This document shows positions 18,306 to 26,203 of a stretch of DNA of 64,000 nucleotides, piece after piece. Source of the stretch: Alphaproteobacteria bacterium HGW-Alphaproteobacteria-4 (GTDB lineage: Bacteria; Pseudomonadota; Alphaproteobacteria; Rhodobacterales; Rhodobacteraceae); contig PHEE01000011.1 of the NCBI GenBank assembly GCA_002842855.1, positions 1 to 64,000 on the forward strand, read 5' to 3'. Both the position numbers and the translations under genes were made by a program. The notes under the pieces were generated by a model. The model saw only the letters and a program-made list of their open reading frames with translations, was not told where the DNA came from and did no database searches. The number at the start of each line of letters is the position of its first letter. The first letter of the stretch is position 1.

Positions 18306-18818
18306 ATGGCTGATGAAAGCAATGGCGCCGCCCCGCAGGCACCGCAAGCGCCGCAAGTGAAGATGAGCGTGTTGGCGCAGTTCGTGCGCGACATGTCATT
18401 TGAAAATATCGTTGCGCAAAAGGGCATCGCCTCAAACGAGGTGCAGCCCGAAACGCAGGTGCAGGTCAGCCTCGACGCCCGCAAGCGCGCGACCGAAAAT
18501 CAGTACGAGGTCATCACCAAGTTCAAGATCACCTCGACCAATGGCACCAACAAAGCGCCGCTGTTCCTGATGGAGCTGGACTACGCCGGCATCTTCCTGG
18601 TTGAGGGCGTGCCGGAAGAGCAGATGCACCCGTTCCTGCTGATCGAATGCCCGCGGATGCTGTTTCCCTACATCCGGCGCATCGTTTCCGATGTAACGCG
18701 CGATGGCGGCTTTGCGCCTTTCTACCTTGAAACCATCGACTTCCTCGCGCTCTACCGGGCCGAACTGGCACGCCGCGCCGAACAAACGCCGGCGGCGGCG
18801 GCGCAGACGCTTTCCTGA
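18306..18818 (+). CDS. secB: Protein-export chaperone SecB
   Basis: Tetrameric cytoplasmic chaperone that keeps preproteins unfolded and hands them to SecA. 170 residues from ATG 18306 (MADESNG); a start at 18267 would add 13 atypical residues. Conserved blocks: FVRDMSFENIVAQKG, VQVSLDARKRATENQYEV, LFLMELDYAGIFLVEGVPEEQMHPFLLIECPRMLFPYIRRIVSDVTRDGGFAPFYLETIDF (the SecA-binding acidic and groove regions). In this order it is usually near dnaQ-coaE-aroE-maf, but here 37 kb of other genes separate them. Confidence 0.95.
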   Translation: MADESNGAAPQAPQAPQVKMSVLAQFVRDMSFENIVAQKGIASNEVQPETQVQVSLDARKRATENQYEVITKFKITSTNGTNKAPLFLMELDYAGIFLVEGVPEEQMHPFLLIECPRMLFPYIRRIVSDVTRDGGFAPFYLETIDFLALYRAELARRAEQTPAAAAQTLS

Positions 18819-18909
18819 CCGGCCGCGGCAACCTGACCCTGTGGCAAGCTGACCAAGTGACTTACCCGCCCGCCGCGCCAGAATGGCCGCGTCGGAAACA
18901 AGGGTAGTG

Positions 18910-19440
18910 ATGGCAGAGATGATTCCCGCCTGGGTGAATGGCACGCTGATCCCGGTGGAGAAAATTGCGGCACATGTTCAGGGGCTCAAGCACAGGGCGG
19001 TTTCCGTGTTTGTGCTTGACGGCGACCGCGTGCTGATTCAGCGGCGGGCGGCGGGAAAGTATCACAGCGCGGGTCTTTGGGCGAATAGCTGCTGCACGCA
19101 TCCCGCATGGGGCGAGAAATCGGCAGATTGTGCGGTGCGCCGCTTGCGCGAAGAGCTGGGCATCAGCGGGCTTTATCCTGCCTTCGCAGACCGCATCGAA
19201 TACCGCGCCGACGTGGGTGAAGGCATGATCGAGCATGAGGTGGTCGATATCTATCTTGCCTATGCAAGCCCTGATACGGTGGTCACGCCAAACCCTGACG
19301 AGGTTTCCGATGTGCGCTGGGTTGGCGTTTACGACCTTGCGGCAGATGTCGCGCGCCACCCGGAGCATTACACCAAGTGGCTGTCGATCTATCTCGAGCG
19401 GCATATGGACCGGATCTTTGGCGCGGCGCTGCGCCCCTAG
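18910..19440 (+). CDS. idi: Isopentenyl-diphosphate delta-isomerase, type I
   Basis: Nudix-fold enzyme interconverting isopentenyl and dimethylallyl diphosphate, the two isoprenoid building blocks. 176 residues from ATG 18910 (MAEMIPAWVNG); two further in-frame ATGs, upstream at 18883 and downstream at 18919, are possible. Catalytic cysteine lies in LWANSCCTHPAWGE. The Nudix-like REELGI helix is CAVRRLREELGI, and the catalytic glutamate region is HEVVDIYLAY followed by NPDEVSDVRWV. In phototrophic Rhodobacter idi sits near photosynthesis genes; none is visible here. It converges with the DUF4387 gene with a 4-bp overlap. Confidence 0.93.
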   Translation: MAEMIPAWVNGTLIPVEKIAAHVQGLKHRAVSVFVLDGDRVLIQRRAAGKYHSAGLWANSCCTHPAWGEKSADCAVRRLREELGISGLYPAFADRIEYRADVGEGMIEHEVVDIYLAYASPDTVVTPNPDEVSDVRWVGVYDLAADVARHPEHYTKWLSIYLERHMDRIFGAALRP

Positions 19441-19736
19441 TCGATCTCCAGTTCTGCCAGCAGGCAGCCCCACGCGGCGCCATGCATATCGCGGTCGGCA
19501 CGGGTGCCCTGAACGACCGGGCGCGGCACCGAGACCTTGACCACGTTCAATTCTGCAATGTCAAAGCGCTTCATCTGCGCCGGATCGACACCGAACAGCG
19601 CCGCAATGCGGGCGGTGGGCAAGGCAGCAACACGCGTGAAAACGTCACTATTCCCGCAGAAAACGTCGATTGTCAGCCAGAACGGCCCGGCGTTCTTCGA
19701 CCGCACCTTTTCGACCAGGCTGCCCAGCTCAGTCAT
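19437..19736 (-). CDS. DUF4387 protein
   Basis: 99-residue small protein from ATG 19736 (MTELGSLVEKVRSKNAGPFW). The pattern MTxLxxLxxxIRSKNAGPFxLTxDxxF, with LPTARIAALFGVDPAQMKRFDIAELNVVKVSVPRP, is that of DUF4387, which normally stands next to, or is fused to, an AtuA/DUF1446 protein. That is the case here: its start overlaps the end of the AtuA gene by 8 bp. Function is not established. As last gene of the tctCBA-atuA transcript it probably forms a complex with the AtuA-like protein. Confidence 0.85.
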   Translation of the reverse strand: MTELGSLVEKVRSKNAGPFWLTIDVFCGNSDVFTRVAALPTARIAALFGVDPAQMKRFDIAELNVVKVSVPRPVVQGTRADRDMHGAAWGCLLAELEID

Positions 19737-21087
19737 TTCCGACCTCGGTGACCACCAGCCGGAAAGGTGCCATCGGGTCGGCGCTGTGCAGAACGTGATT
19801 GAGGCAAAATTCGTAAAGCGCGCCGCGCTGCATTTCGGCGGGCGAGAAGGGAAAGGCGAAGGTCGGCATCGGTTCGTCTTCCTCAAGCGCGTGGTGCAGA
19901 AGGTAGGGGTTGGCCATTTTGGCAATCTCGGCCGCCAGCGCCTCGGTTGGGGCGGTGACAATCGCCAGCGCGCCCACTTCGGCGGGTAGCGGGCGGTGGT
20001 TTTCAAGCGCGCCAAGACTGGCGTCGATACCGATCAGGCGGATTTCGAGGTCATAGGTATCGGACGCAAGCCCCAGCCGCGCCGCAACCCGCGCGCGGGT
20101 CTGTGTGATCACATCGTCGGCCCAGGCGCGCGCGTTTTCAACGTAGCGCCGATCACGCAGCAGGGCGAGGGCCACGGTCTGATACCCCGCGATCCGCGCG
20201 CCTTCGAGCTTGACCGTGTAAGGCCCCGGAACCCATTTTGAGCCCTCAACCCGCACTTCGCGCTGGTTCAGAGCCTGATAGCGCGCCGCGGTCACATCGA
20301 GGTGGCCGCCCGGTTCGTGCAGAATGAAGGGGTCGGAGTTTTCATAAAGCATGTGCGCCGAAACCGTGTAGGGCGTGGCGCGTGCGGTGGCGCCAAGGGG
20401 GGTAAAGGTGAAGCCCCGTGCGTCGAAATCGATCTGGATCGTGCCAGAGGCGGGGTTGGTGGTAGCAATCGCACCGCATTCGCCCACCTTGGCACCATGC
20501 CATGCCGCCCCCGCATGGTCGCCGCGCAACAATGGCAGGGCGGCGATAAGGGCGGTGTCGGTGGTGCGCCCGGCAATCACGATATCGGCGCCGGTGGCCA
20601 GCGCCGCCTGAATCTGTTCGGCCCCGGCAAGCGCGACGATATTGGTGCAGGCAGCAAGGATATCGGCCGAGATCGGCGGCGCTGCGGGCAAGGGCGTAAC
20701 GCGCCCGTCGACAAGTGCCTTGGCCAGAAAAGTAGCGTTTTGGCCGGAATAGAGCCTTGTTACGCGCAATTTCTGGCCCAGTTCCGCCGCCAGTTCCTCG
20801 GTGATCTGGAAAAGCCAGTCGACCGCCGCATCGGCGCCGCAGGTGCCTGCGGTGCCAATCACCAACGGCACCCGGGCCTCGGCACGCGCCTGCATCAGTT
20901 CGCGCCACTCGGCCTTGGTCGAGCCGCGCGAATATTTCGAAACGCCGCGCCCAAGGTATGAGGGCCCACTGTCCGTGGACCCTCCGTCAACTGCGATGAT
21001 GTCAGGCCGGTTCGCCACGCCCAGCGCCAGCGCGGCGCGATCATACCCCAGCCCCAACGCTCCGGTCGGGATCAGAACACGGGTCAT
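19729..21087 (-). CDS. AtuA-family (DUF1446) protein
   Basis: 452 residues from ATG 21087 (MTRVLIPTGALGLG), which follows the tctA stop with a single intervening base (TGACATG), so translation is coupled. Family features: AVDGGSTDSGPSYLG near residues 33-47, PLVIGTAGTCGAD, the ADIVIAGRTTDTAL block and a C-terminal part starting FRLVVTEV. AtuA is needed for acyclic terpene (citronellol/geraniol) use in Pseudomonas, but most family members occur with carboxylate transporters and no terpene genes. The paired DUF4387 and the tctCBA transporter suggest it acts on an imported polycarboxylate; the reaction is unknown. Confidence 0.85.
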   Translation of the reverse strand: MTRVLIPTGALGLGYDRAALALGVANRPDIIAVDGGSTDSGPSYLGRGVSKYSRGSTKAEWRELMQARAEARVPLVIGTAGTCGADAAVDWLFQITEELAAELGQKLRVTRLYSGQNATFLAKALVDGRVTPLPAAPPISADILAACTNIVALAGAEQIQAALATGADIVIAGRTTDTALIAALPLLRGDHAGAAWHGAKVGECGAIATTNPASGTIQIDFDARGFTFTPLGATARATPYTVSAHMLYENSDPFILHEPGGHLDVTAARYQALNQREVRVEGSKWVPGPYTVKLEGARIAGYQTVALALLRDRRYVENARAWADDVITQTRARVAARLGLASDTYDLEIRLIGIDASLGALENHRPLPAEVGALAIVTAPTEALAAEIAKMANPYLLHHALEEDEPMPTFAFPFSPAEMQRGALYEFCLNHVLHSADPMAPFRLVVTEVGND

Positions 21088-21088
21088 G

Positions 21089-22606
21089 TCAATCAGCTTC
21101 CGCATCGACTGGCTGCGGTGGCCGTTTCAGGAACCGGCGCAGAAAGATCGGCGCGATGAAGCCGGCGATTGCGGCTGTCCAGAGGCCGATCGAGATGCCG
21201 GTGCTGAACAGGTAGGTCCAGTCGCCGTTTGCAATGACCATGGCGCGGCGCAGGTTATCTTCCATCTGGTTGCCCAGAAGGATGCCGAGAATTACCGGAA
21301 CGGTCGGAATATCAAGCTTGCGCAGAAAGTAGCCCATGACGCCGAAACCAACCATCATCACCAGATCGAAATAGCTGCCTGTCAGCGAGTAGATGCCAAC
21401 GAACGAGATCATGGTGACACCCGGCAGCAGCACCCACGCTGGCACCATGAGCACCTTCACGAAGATCTTGACCATCGGGATGTTCATGATCAGCAGCACG
21501 ACGTTGGCGATAAGCAGGCTGGCGATCAGGCCCCAGACGACCTCGGGCCGGTCGGCAAACAGGGTCGGGCCGGGGGTGATGTTCAGCGTCATCAGCAGCG
21601 CCAGCAGCACCGCCGTGGTGCCCGACCCCGGCACGCCAAGCGTCAGCATCGGGATCAGCGCGCCGCCTGCGGCGGCGTTGTTGCCCGCCTCAGGGGCCGC
21701 CACGCCGCGCGGGTCGCCCTGACCAAACTTGCCCGATGGCCCGGCAATCGATTTTTCGGCCATATAGGCAAGGAACGAGCCAAGCGAGGCGCCCGCGCCC
21801 GGCAGGATGCCCGCAACGAATCCGATGCCAGACCCGCGCAGCATGGAGCCAGAGGTTGCGATCAGATCTTTGATCGGCACCGTCACCTTTTCCAGCTTGA
21901 CGCCGATGGCGCTGCCCTTGCCGTGGGTTTCGATGAAGAAGAACACCTCGGTGATGGCAAACAACCCGACGATGGCGACAAGGAAATCGACCCCGTCCAT
22001 CATGTGCATGTTGCCATAGGTAAAGCGCGGCATGCCGGTGGTGTTGTCGAGTCCGATCATGGCGATGCCAAGCCCGATGCAGGCCGCAATAACCGCCTTG
22101 GCCTGATTTTTGGAACCGACACCGCCGAGCGTGGTAAAGGCCAGCAGATAGAGCGCGAAATATTCTGCCGGGCCAAACAGGTATGCCACCCGCGCCAGCA
22201 TCGGCGCCAGAATGACAAGTCCGATGGTCGCCAGCATGGCGCCAACAAAGCTGGCCACACCAGAGATTACCAGCGCATCGCCCGCCCTGCCCTGCCGCGC
22301 CATCGGATAGCCGTCAAGCGTGGTCATCAGCGCCGGTTCATCGCCGGGGATGTTCAAGAGGATCGACGAGATACGGCCGCCATACATCGCGCCGTAGTAG
22401 ACGCTGGTCAGCAGCACCAGCGCCGAGGTGGCATCAAGCCCCAATGTGAATGCAAGCGGAATAAGTATCGCCACGCCGTTTGACGGGCCAAGCCCTGGCA
22501 GTGCGCCGATGATAGTGCCCAGAAAACAGCCCACTACCGCCAGAAACAGCGTGAACGGGTTGAGCGCCACGCTGAAACCTAGCGCCAGATTCGACAGGAT
22601 TTCCAT
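21089..22606 (-). CDS. tctA: Tripartite tricarboxylate transporter, large permease TctA
   Basis: Large membrane subunit of a TTT-family secondary transporter energised by ion gradients. 505 residues with about 11-12 helices. Signatures: LFLAVVGCFLGTIIGALPGLGPSNGVAILIPL at the N-terminus and the repeated half GSGIGFVAGILPGAGASLGSFLAYMAEK (the two pseudosymmetric PGxG loops). Further typical parts are YGGRISSILLNIPGDEPALMTTLDGYPMARQGRAG and LTLGVPGSGTTAVLLALLM. It lies 10 bp after tctB and 1 bp before the AtuA gene. Confidence 0.95.
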   Translation of the reverse strand: MEILSNLALGFSVALNPFTLFLAVVGCFLGTIIGALPGLGPSNGVAILIPLAFTLGLDATSALVLLTSVYYGAMYGGRISSILLNIPGDEPALMTTLDGYPMARQGRAGDALVISGVASFVGAMLATIGLVILAPMLARVAYLFGPAEYFALYLLAFTTLGGVGSKNQAKAVIAACIGLGIAMIGLDNTTGMPRFTYGNMHMMDGVDFLVAIVGLFAITEVFFFIETHGKGSAIGVKLEKVTVPIKDLIATSGSMLRGSGIGFVAGILPGAGASLGSFLAYMAEKSIAGPSGKFGQGDPRGVAAPEAGNNAAAGGALIPMLTLGVPGSGTTAVLLALLMTLNITPGPTLFADRPEVVWGLIASLLIANVVLLIMNIPMVKIFVKVLMVPAWVLLPGVTMISFVGIYSLTGSYFDLVMMVGFGVMGYFLRKLDIPTVPVILGILLGNQMEDNLRRAMVIANGDWTYLFSTGISIGLWTAAIAGFIAPIFLRRFLKRPPQPVDAEAD

Positions 22607-22616
22607 ATGCGCCCCC

Positions 22617-23057
22617 TCAGCCCATCATCGCGCGCGGCAGGGCAATAAGCCCAAGTCCGAGGGCGTATTTGAAGATCGCGAACAGCCCGACCGAAAGGCC
22701 AACCCCGGTCAGCGCGGCAGTTTGCAGGCGCGGGCTGATCTGGTAGCTGACCACAGACGCGGCAACCGCCGTTGGCAACAGAAACCCGAGCGGTTTCAGC
22801 GCATAAGCATACCCAACCAGAACCGCCAGGGCGATGCCAAGGTGCAGCCATGTGCGCCCGTGCGGCCATTCGGGGCTTTCGTCCGGCTTCAACAGCACCA
22901 CCAGCGCGGCCAGCGCGGCCACGGCGCCAATGACCAGCGGAAACACCTTGGGGCCGACCGGGTCCGACAGAAACGACGGCTGGATTTGAAGGGCGCTGGC
23001 GATATACGCCAGCGCCACCCCAAGCACGACCAGACCAAAGATCCGGTCCGAGGCCAT
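22617..23057 (-). CDS. tctB: Tripartite tricarboxylate transporter, small permease TctB
   Basis: 146-residue membrane protein with four predicted helices, the usual size and topology of TctB: RIFGLVVLGVALAYIASALQI, then GPKVFPLVIGAVAALAALVVLL with the FPLVIG motif, HLGIALAVLVGYAYALKPLGFLLPTAVAAS, and a final pair around residues 115-135. Its ATG (23057) overlaps the tctC stop by one base (TAATG), so the binding protein and membrane subunits are translationally coupled. Confidence 0.92.
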   Translation of the reverse strand: MASDRIFGLVVLGVALAYIASALQIQPSFLSDPVGPKVFPLVIGAVAALAALVVLLKPDESPEWPHGRTWLHLGIALAVLVGYAYALKPLGFLLPTAVAASVVSYQISPRLQTAALTGVGLSVGLFAIFKYALGLGLIALPRAMMG

Positions 23058-24022
23058 TACTGGATAACCCCGATTTCGCGCGACAGGGCGGTGGTGTCGG
23101 CAACGACGCCGTCAATCCAGCCCTGGAACTCGGCACCCACCAGCGTGAAGGGCGCGAGGCCGTTGGCTTCCATCACCGCTTTCCATTCGGCACTGTCGGC
23201 AACCGCTTGCAGCTTGGTCGCCCAGCCGTTGAACGCGTCATCCGAAATGCCCTTTGGCACATAGAGGCCGCGCCAGTTGACCACGACCACGTCATAGCCC
23301 TGCTCCTTCGCGGTGGGGATGTCTTCGAACCCGGCCACACGCTCGGGCGTAAGAATCGCCAGCGCGCGCACATCGCCCGACTTGATGAAGCCGGTGATTT
23401 CGGAAATGTCGCCGGTCATCGCCTGGGTAAAGCCGCCGATGGTCTGGGTGATGGCTTCGGCGCCGCCGTTCATGCCGATGTATTTGACCGCCTTGGCGTT
23501 GGTGAAGCCCGCGGCTTTCAGCACCATCAGCGGTTTGAGGTGATCGAAGCCACCGGCAGCCGAGCCACCCGCGAAGGTGATCTTGGACGGGTCGGCAATG
23601 ATCGCGTCGACCAGATCTTTCAGTGTCTGATAGGGGCTGTCTTTCGCCACCACGATCACGCCGGGGTCGCCGCCGATGGTGCCAACCCAGCGCACCTGAT
23701 CGGCGGTGGCGCCGCCATAGGCGTTTTGCGCAAGCCGCGTGGTGGTGGCCGACGAGGCCGCAACGATCAGATCGGCGTCGGTGTTGCGCTCATTCACGAC
23801 GTTGGCATAGGCAAGGCCGCCACCGGCACCAGCCATGTTGGTAACCTGCACCGGGCTCGGCACCAGTTTCAGATCATAAAGCAGCTTGCCGATCTGGCGG
23901 CAGGTAAAATCCCAGCCGCCGCCCGCATCGGCGGGGGCAATACATTCGGTCGCCATCGCGGTGGTGGCACCAAGGCTGAGCAGGGCGCTGGTGCCCAGCG
24001 CCTTCAGAAGCGTCATTTTCAT
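23057..24022 (-). CDS. tctC: Tripartite tricarboxylate transporter substrate-binding protein TctC
   Basis: Periplasmic binding protein of the Bug/TctC family. 321 residues from ATG 24022, chosen because GGGAGGA lies at proper spacing and the frame then opens with a clean Sec signal (MKMTLLKALGTSALLSLG..AMA). Mature part: ECIAPADAGGGWDFTCRQIGKLL (ligand-contact segment near the N-terminus), QVTNMAGAGGGLAYANVV, and the second-lobe signature KITFAGGSAAGGFDHL. The ligand of Bug proteins varies (citrate, other carboxylates, aromatics), so the substrate is open. First gene of the tctCBA-atuA-DUF4387 operon, divergent from tctDE. Confidence 0.94.
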   Translation of the reverse strand: MKMTLLKALGTSALLSLGATTAMATECIAPADAGGGWDFTCRQIGKLLYDLKLVPSPVQVTNMAGAGGGLAYANVVNERNTDADLIVAASSATTTRLAQNAYGGATADQVRWVGTIGGDPGVIVVAKDSPYQTLKDLVDAIIADPSKITFAGGSAAGGFDHLKPLMVLKAAGFTNAKAVKYIGMNGGAEAITQTIGGFTQAMTGDISEITGFIKSGDVRALAILTPERVAGFEDIPTAKEQGYDVVVVNWRGLYVPKGISDDAFNGWATKLQAVADSAEWKAVMEANGLAPFTLVGAEFQGWIDGVVADTTALSREIGVIQ

Positions 24023-24152
24023 GCTGTCCTCCCAGACATAGGTTCTTGCCGACAAGGCGCACCCGAGGGCAGGTGCGATCCCCCTCTTGCAGGACCGGAC
24101 GATTCGGCCGAAAGCTGACATCAACCTGTCATGCACTACAAAAGGGTCTGGC
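24023..24152. promoter_or_regulatory. Divergent tctC / tctD control region
   Basis: 130 bp between the starts of the transporter operon and its likely response regulator gene. It should hold both promoters and the TctD binding site. No strong inverted repeat or consensus promoter was identified by eye. Confidence 0.45.
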
Positions 24153-24818
24153 ATGCGTTTCTTGATGATCGAGGACAGCAACGATCTGGCGCAGTCTGTG
24201 GCAGAAAGGCTGCGGCTTGACGGCCACGCCGTGGATCGCGCGGTGAACCTTTCGGAGGCCGAAGATTGCCTCGCGGCAGCGCCTTATGATCTGATCCTGC
24301 TTGATCTTTCACTGCCCGACGGCGACGGCCGCGATTTTCTGACCCGCCAGCGCCGGGCCCGCCGCGATGTGCCGATCATCGTGATGACGGCCCGTGCGGC
24401 GGTTTCGGACCGGGTCGATGTACTTGACCTTGGCGCCGACGATTACCTGACCAAGCCATTCGACTTTGCCGAACTCGAGGCGCGATGCCGGGCAGTTTTG
24501 CGCCGCAGGGGGGGTGCGAGCGAAACCGTGCAGCGATTCGCGGGATTTACCTTCAACCCGCTGACCGCGCAACTTGTGGTGGCGGGCGAGCCGCGCGAGC
24601 TGCGCAACCGCGAACTGCGGCTGCTCGAAATTCTCCTGGCGGCGCCCGATCGCATCTTTTCCAAGTCGCAGCTTTGCGATCGGCTGTTTTCCTACGCCGA
24701 AAGCGTGTCTGACAATGCAATCGAGGTTTATGTCGCCCGCCTGCGCAAGAAGCTCGAGGGTTCGGGCGCGCATATCGATACCGTGCGCGGCATGGGCTAC
24801 CGGCTGACCGCGGCATGA
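24153..24818 (+). CDS. tctD: OmpR-family response regulator, TctD-like
   Basis: 221-residue response regulator from ATG 24153 (MRFLMIEDSNDL). Receiver domain with acidic pair E7-D8, phospho-acceptor D51 in LILLDLSLPDGDG, switch threonine in IIVMTAR and lysine in YLTKPFD. The C-terminal winged helix is typical of OmpR (LRNRELRLLEILL..APDRIFSKSQLCDRLF, NAIEVYVARLRKKL, IDTVRGMGYRLTA). It is divergent from tctCBA, the arrangement in which TctD activates tricarboxylate transport. Its last 4 bp overlap tctE. Citrate specificity is not shown. Confidence 0.9.
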   Translation: MRFLMIEDSNDLAQSVAERLRLDGHAVDRAVNLSEAEDCLAAAPYDLILLDLSLPDGDGRDFLTRQRRARRDVPIIVMTARAAVSDRVDVLDLGADDYLTKPFDFAELEARCRAVLRRRGGASETVQRFAGFTFNPLTAQLVVAGEPRELRNRELRLLEILLAAPDRIFSKSQLCDRLFSYAESVSDNAIEVYVARLRKKLEGSGAHIDTVRGMGYRLTAA

Positions 24819-26203
24819 AGGGCGGCGGCGCCCTTAGCCTGCGCGCGCGTCTGGTGCTGCAACTGCTGGTGCTGGCGGCGGTGTTGGCGGTGCTGTTGTT
24901 TGTGGCGGTGCGCACCGTGGCGGGCGACGCCGCCGAGGAAACGCTCGATGGCGTGCTGGGGGCGGCGACGCTGGCCATCGCCGACGAACTGCGCGGCGGC
25001 GAAGAGGGAGTTTCGGTCGATCTGCCGCACGAAGCGTTTTCGATTCTCGGCTCGATCAGCGAAGACCGCATTTTCTACCGCGTCGCGGTAGAGGGCGCGA
25101 CCATCACCGGGTATGCCGACCTGCCGATGCCCGGCGCCGCGCAGGGGCCCGCCGGGCCGTCAGCGCCGCTTTTCTACACCGCGCCCTACCGCAATACCGA
25201 GGTGCGGGTGGCGATGGTGCGGCGGGTGGTGCTGGCAGGGCGGCTGGCGACCCCGGTCACGGTGCTGGTGGCGCAAACCCGATCGGGGCAAGCGGCGATT
25301 GCGGCGCGGGTGGCAAACCGGGCTGCGGGCATCGGGCTGGGCGTATTCGCGCTGGCCGCCGCTCTTTCGATCTTGACCGCCGGGTCGGTGCTGCGCCCGA
25401 TCAACCGGCTGGCCGAAGCGGTGGGCCGCCGTGGCCCGAACGACCTTCGCAGCGTCGATCACCCGACCCCGGCAGAACTGCGCCCTCTGGTCGAATCGCT
25501 CAATGGCCTGATCGCGCGGTTGCGCGCGGCGTTGATGCGCACCGAAACCTTCATTGCCGAGGCCGCGCACCACATCCGCACACCACTTGCCACCGTGCGG
25601 GCGCGCGCAGAGACCGCGCTGCGCAAAGCGGAATCCGAAGATGCGCGCGAAACCCTGCGTGCCGTGATCCGGGCGGTTGAGGAAAGCGCGCGCTCGGCCA
25701 GCCAGTTGCTTGACCATGCCACGGTGGTGTACCGATCAGACCGCCCGGCGCGCGAAACCGTCGATCTGGCGCGGCTGATCGAGGGGCTGGTGCAGAGCTT
25801 CGGGCCGGTGGCAGGGCTAAAGGATGTTGGGATCGGGTTCGAGGGCACAGGCGCCGCGCTTGCGGTGATGGGGGATCGCCTGCTGATCGAGGCGGCGTTG
25901 CGCAATCTGCTTGATAATGCGGTAAAATATTCGCCCGCTGACACCGATATCGTGCTGCGGCTTTCGCAGGCGGATGGCAGCGCCTGTGTCGAAGTGGCAG
26001 ACCGCGGGCGCGGGCTTTCGGGCGGCGCGCAGGCGGCCTTGACGCGGCGGTTTGCGCGCGGTGCCAATGTGGGCGATGTGGTCGGTTCGGGGCTTGGGCT
26101 GACCATCGTCGATGAGGTGGCGGCGGCGCACGGCGGCCGGTTTGAACTGACGGAACGCGAAGGGGGCGGCACATGCGCGCGGTTCTGGGTGCCATTGGCC
26201 TGA
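24815..26203 (+). CDS. tctE: Sensor histidine kinase, TctE-like
   Basis: 462-residue membrane kinase with two transmembrane helices (about 12-33 and 170-190) bracketing a periplasmic TctE/2CSK-N sensor domain of some 130 residues. Then come a HAMP-like linker (SVLRPINRLAEAVGRR), the H-box FIAEAAHHIRTPLATVRARA with H252 as probable phospho-acceptor, N-box LRNLLDNAVKYSP, G1 VADRGRGLSGG and G2 VGSGLGLTIVDEVAAAHGG. It overlaps tctD (ATGA) and its end overlaps the next gene by 31 bp, so three gene products are made from one coupled message. Confidence 0.9.
   Translation: MKGGGALSLRARLVLQLLVLAAVLAVLLFVAVRTVAGDAAEETLDGVLGAATLAIADELRGGEEGVSVDLPHEAFSILGSISEDRIFYRVAVEGATITGYADLPMPGAAQGPAGPSAPLFYTAPYRNTEVRVAMVRRVVLAGRLATPVTVLVAQTRSGQAAIAARVANRAAGIGLGVFALAAALSILTAGSVLRPINRLAEAVGRRGPNDLRSVDHPTPAELRPLVESLNGLIARLRAALMRTETFIAEAAHHIRTPLATVRARAETALRKAESEDARETLRAVIRAVEESARSASQLLDHATVVYRSDRPARETVDLARLIEGLVQSFGPVAGLKDVGIGFEGTGAALAVMGDRLLIEAALRNLLDNAVKYSPADTDIVLRLSQADGSACVEVADRGRGLSGGAQAALTRRFARGANVGDVVGSGLGLTIVDEVAAAHGGRFELTEREGGGTCARFWVPLA

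Noticed and set aside
18883-19440. idi plus regBA as evidence of a photosynthesis gene cluster
   Set aside because: No bch, crt, puf or puh gene is in the window; both genes also occur in non-phototrophic Rhodobacterales.
19729-21087. AtuA gene as evidence for citronellol/geraniol degradation
   Set aside because: No other atu or liu gene is present; the context is a carboxylate transporter with DUF4387.
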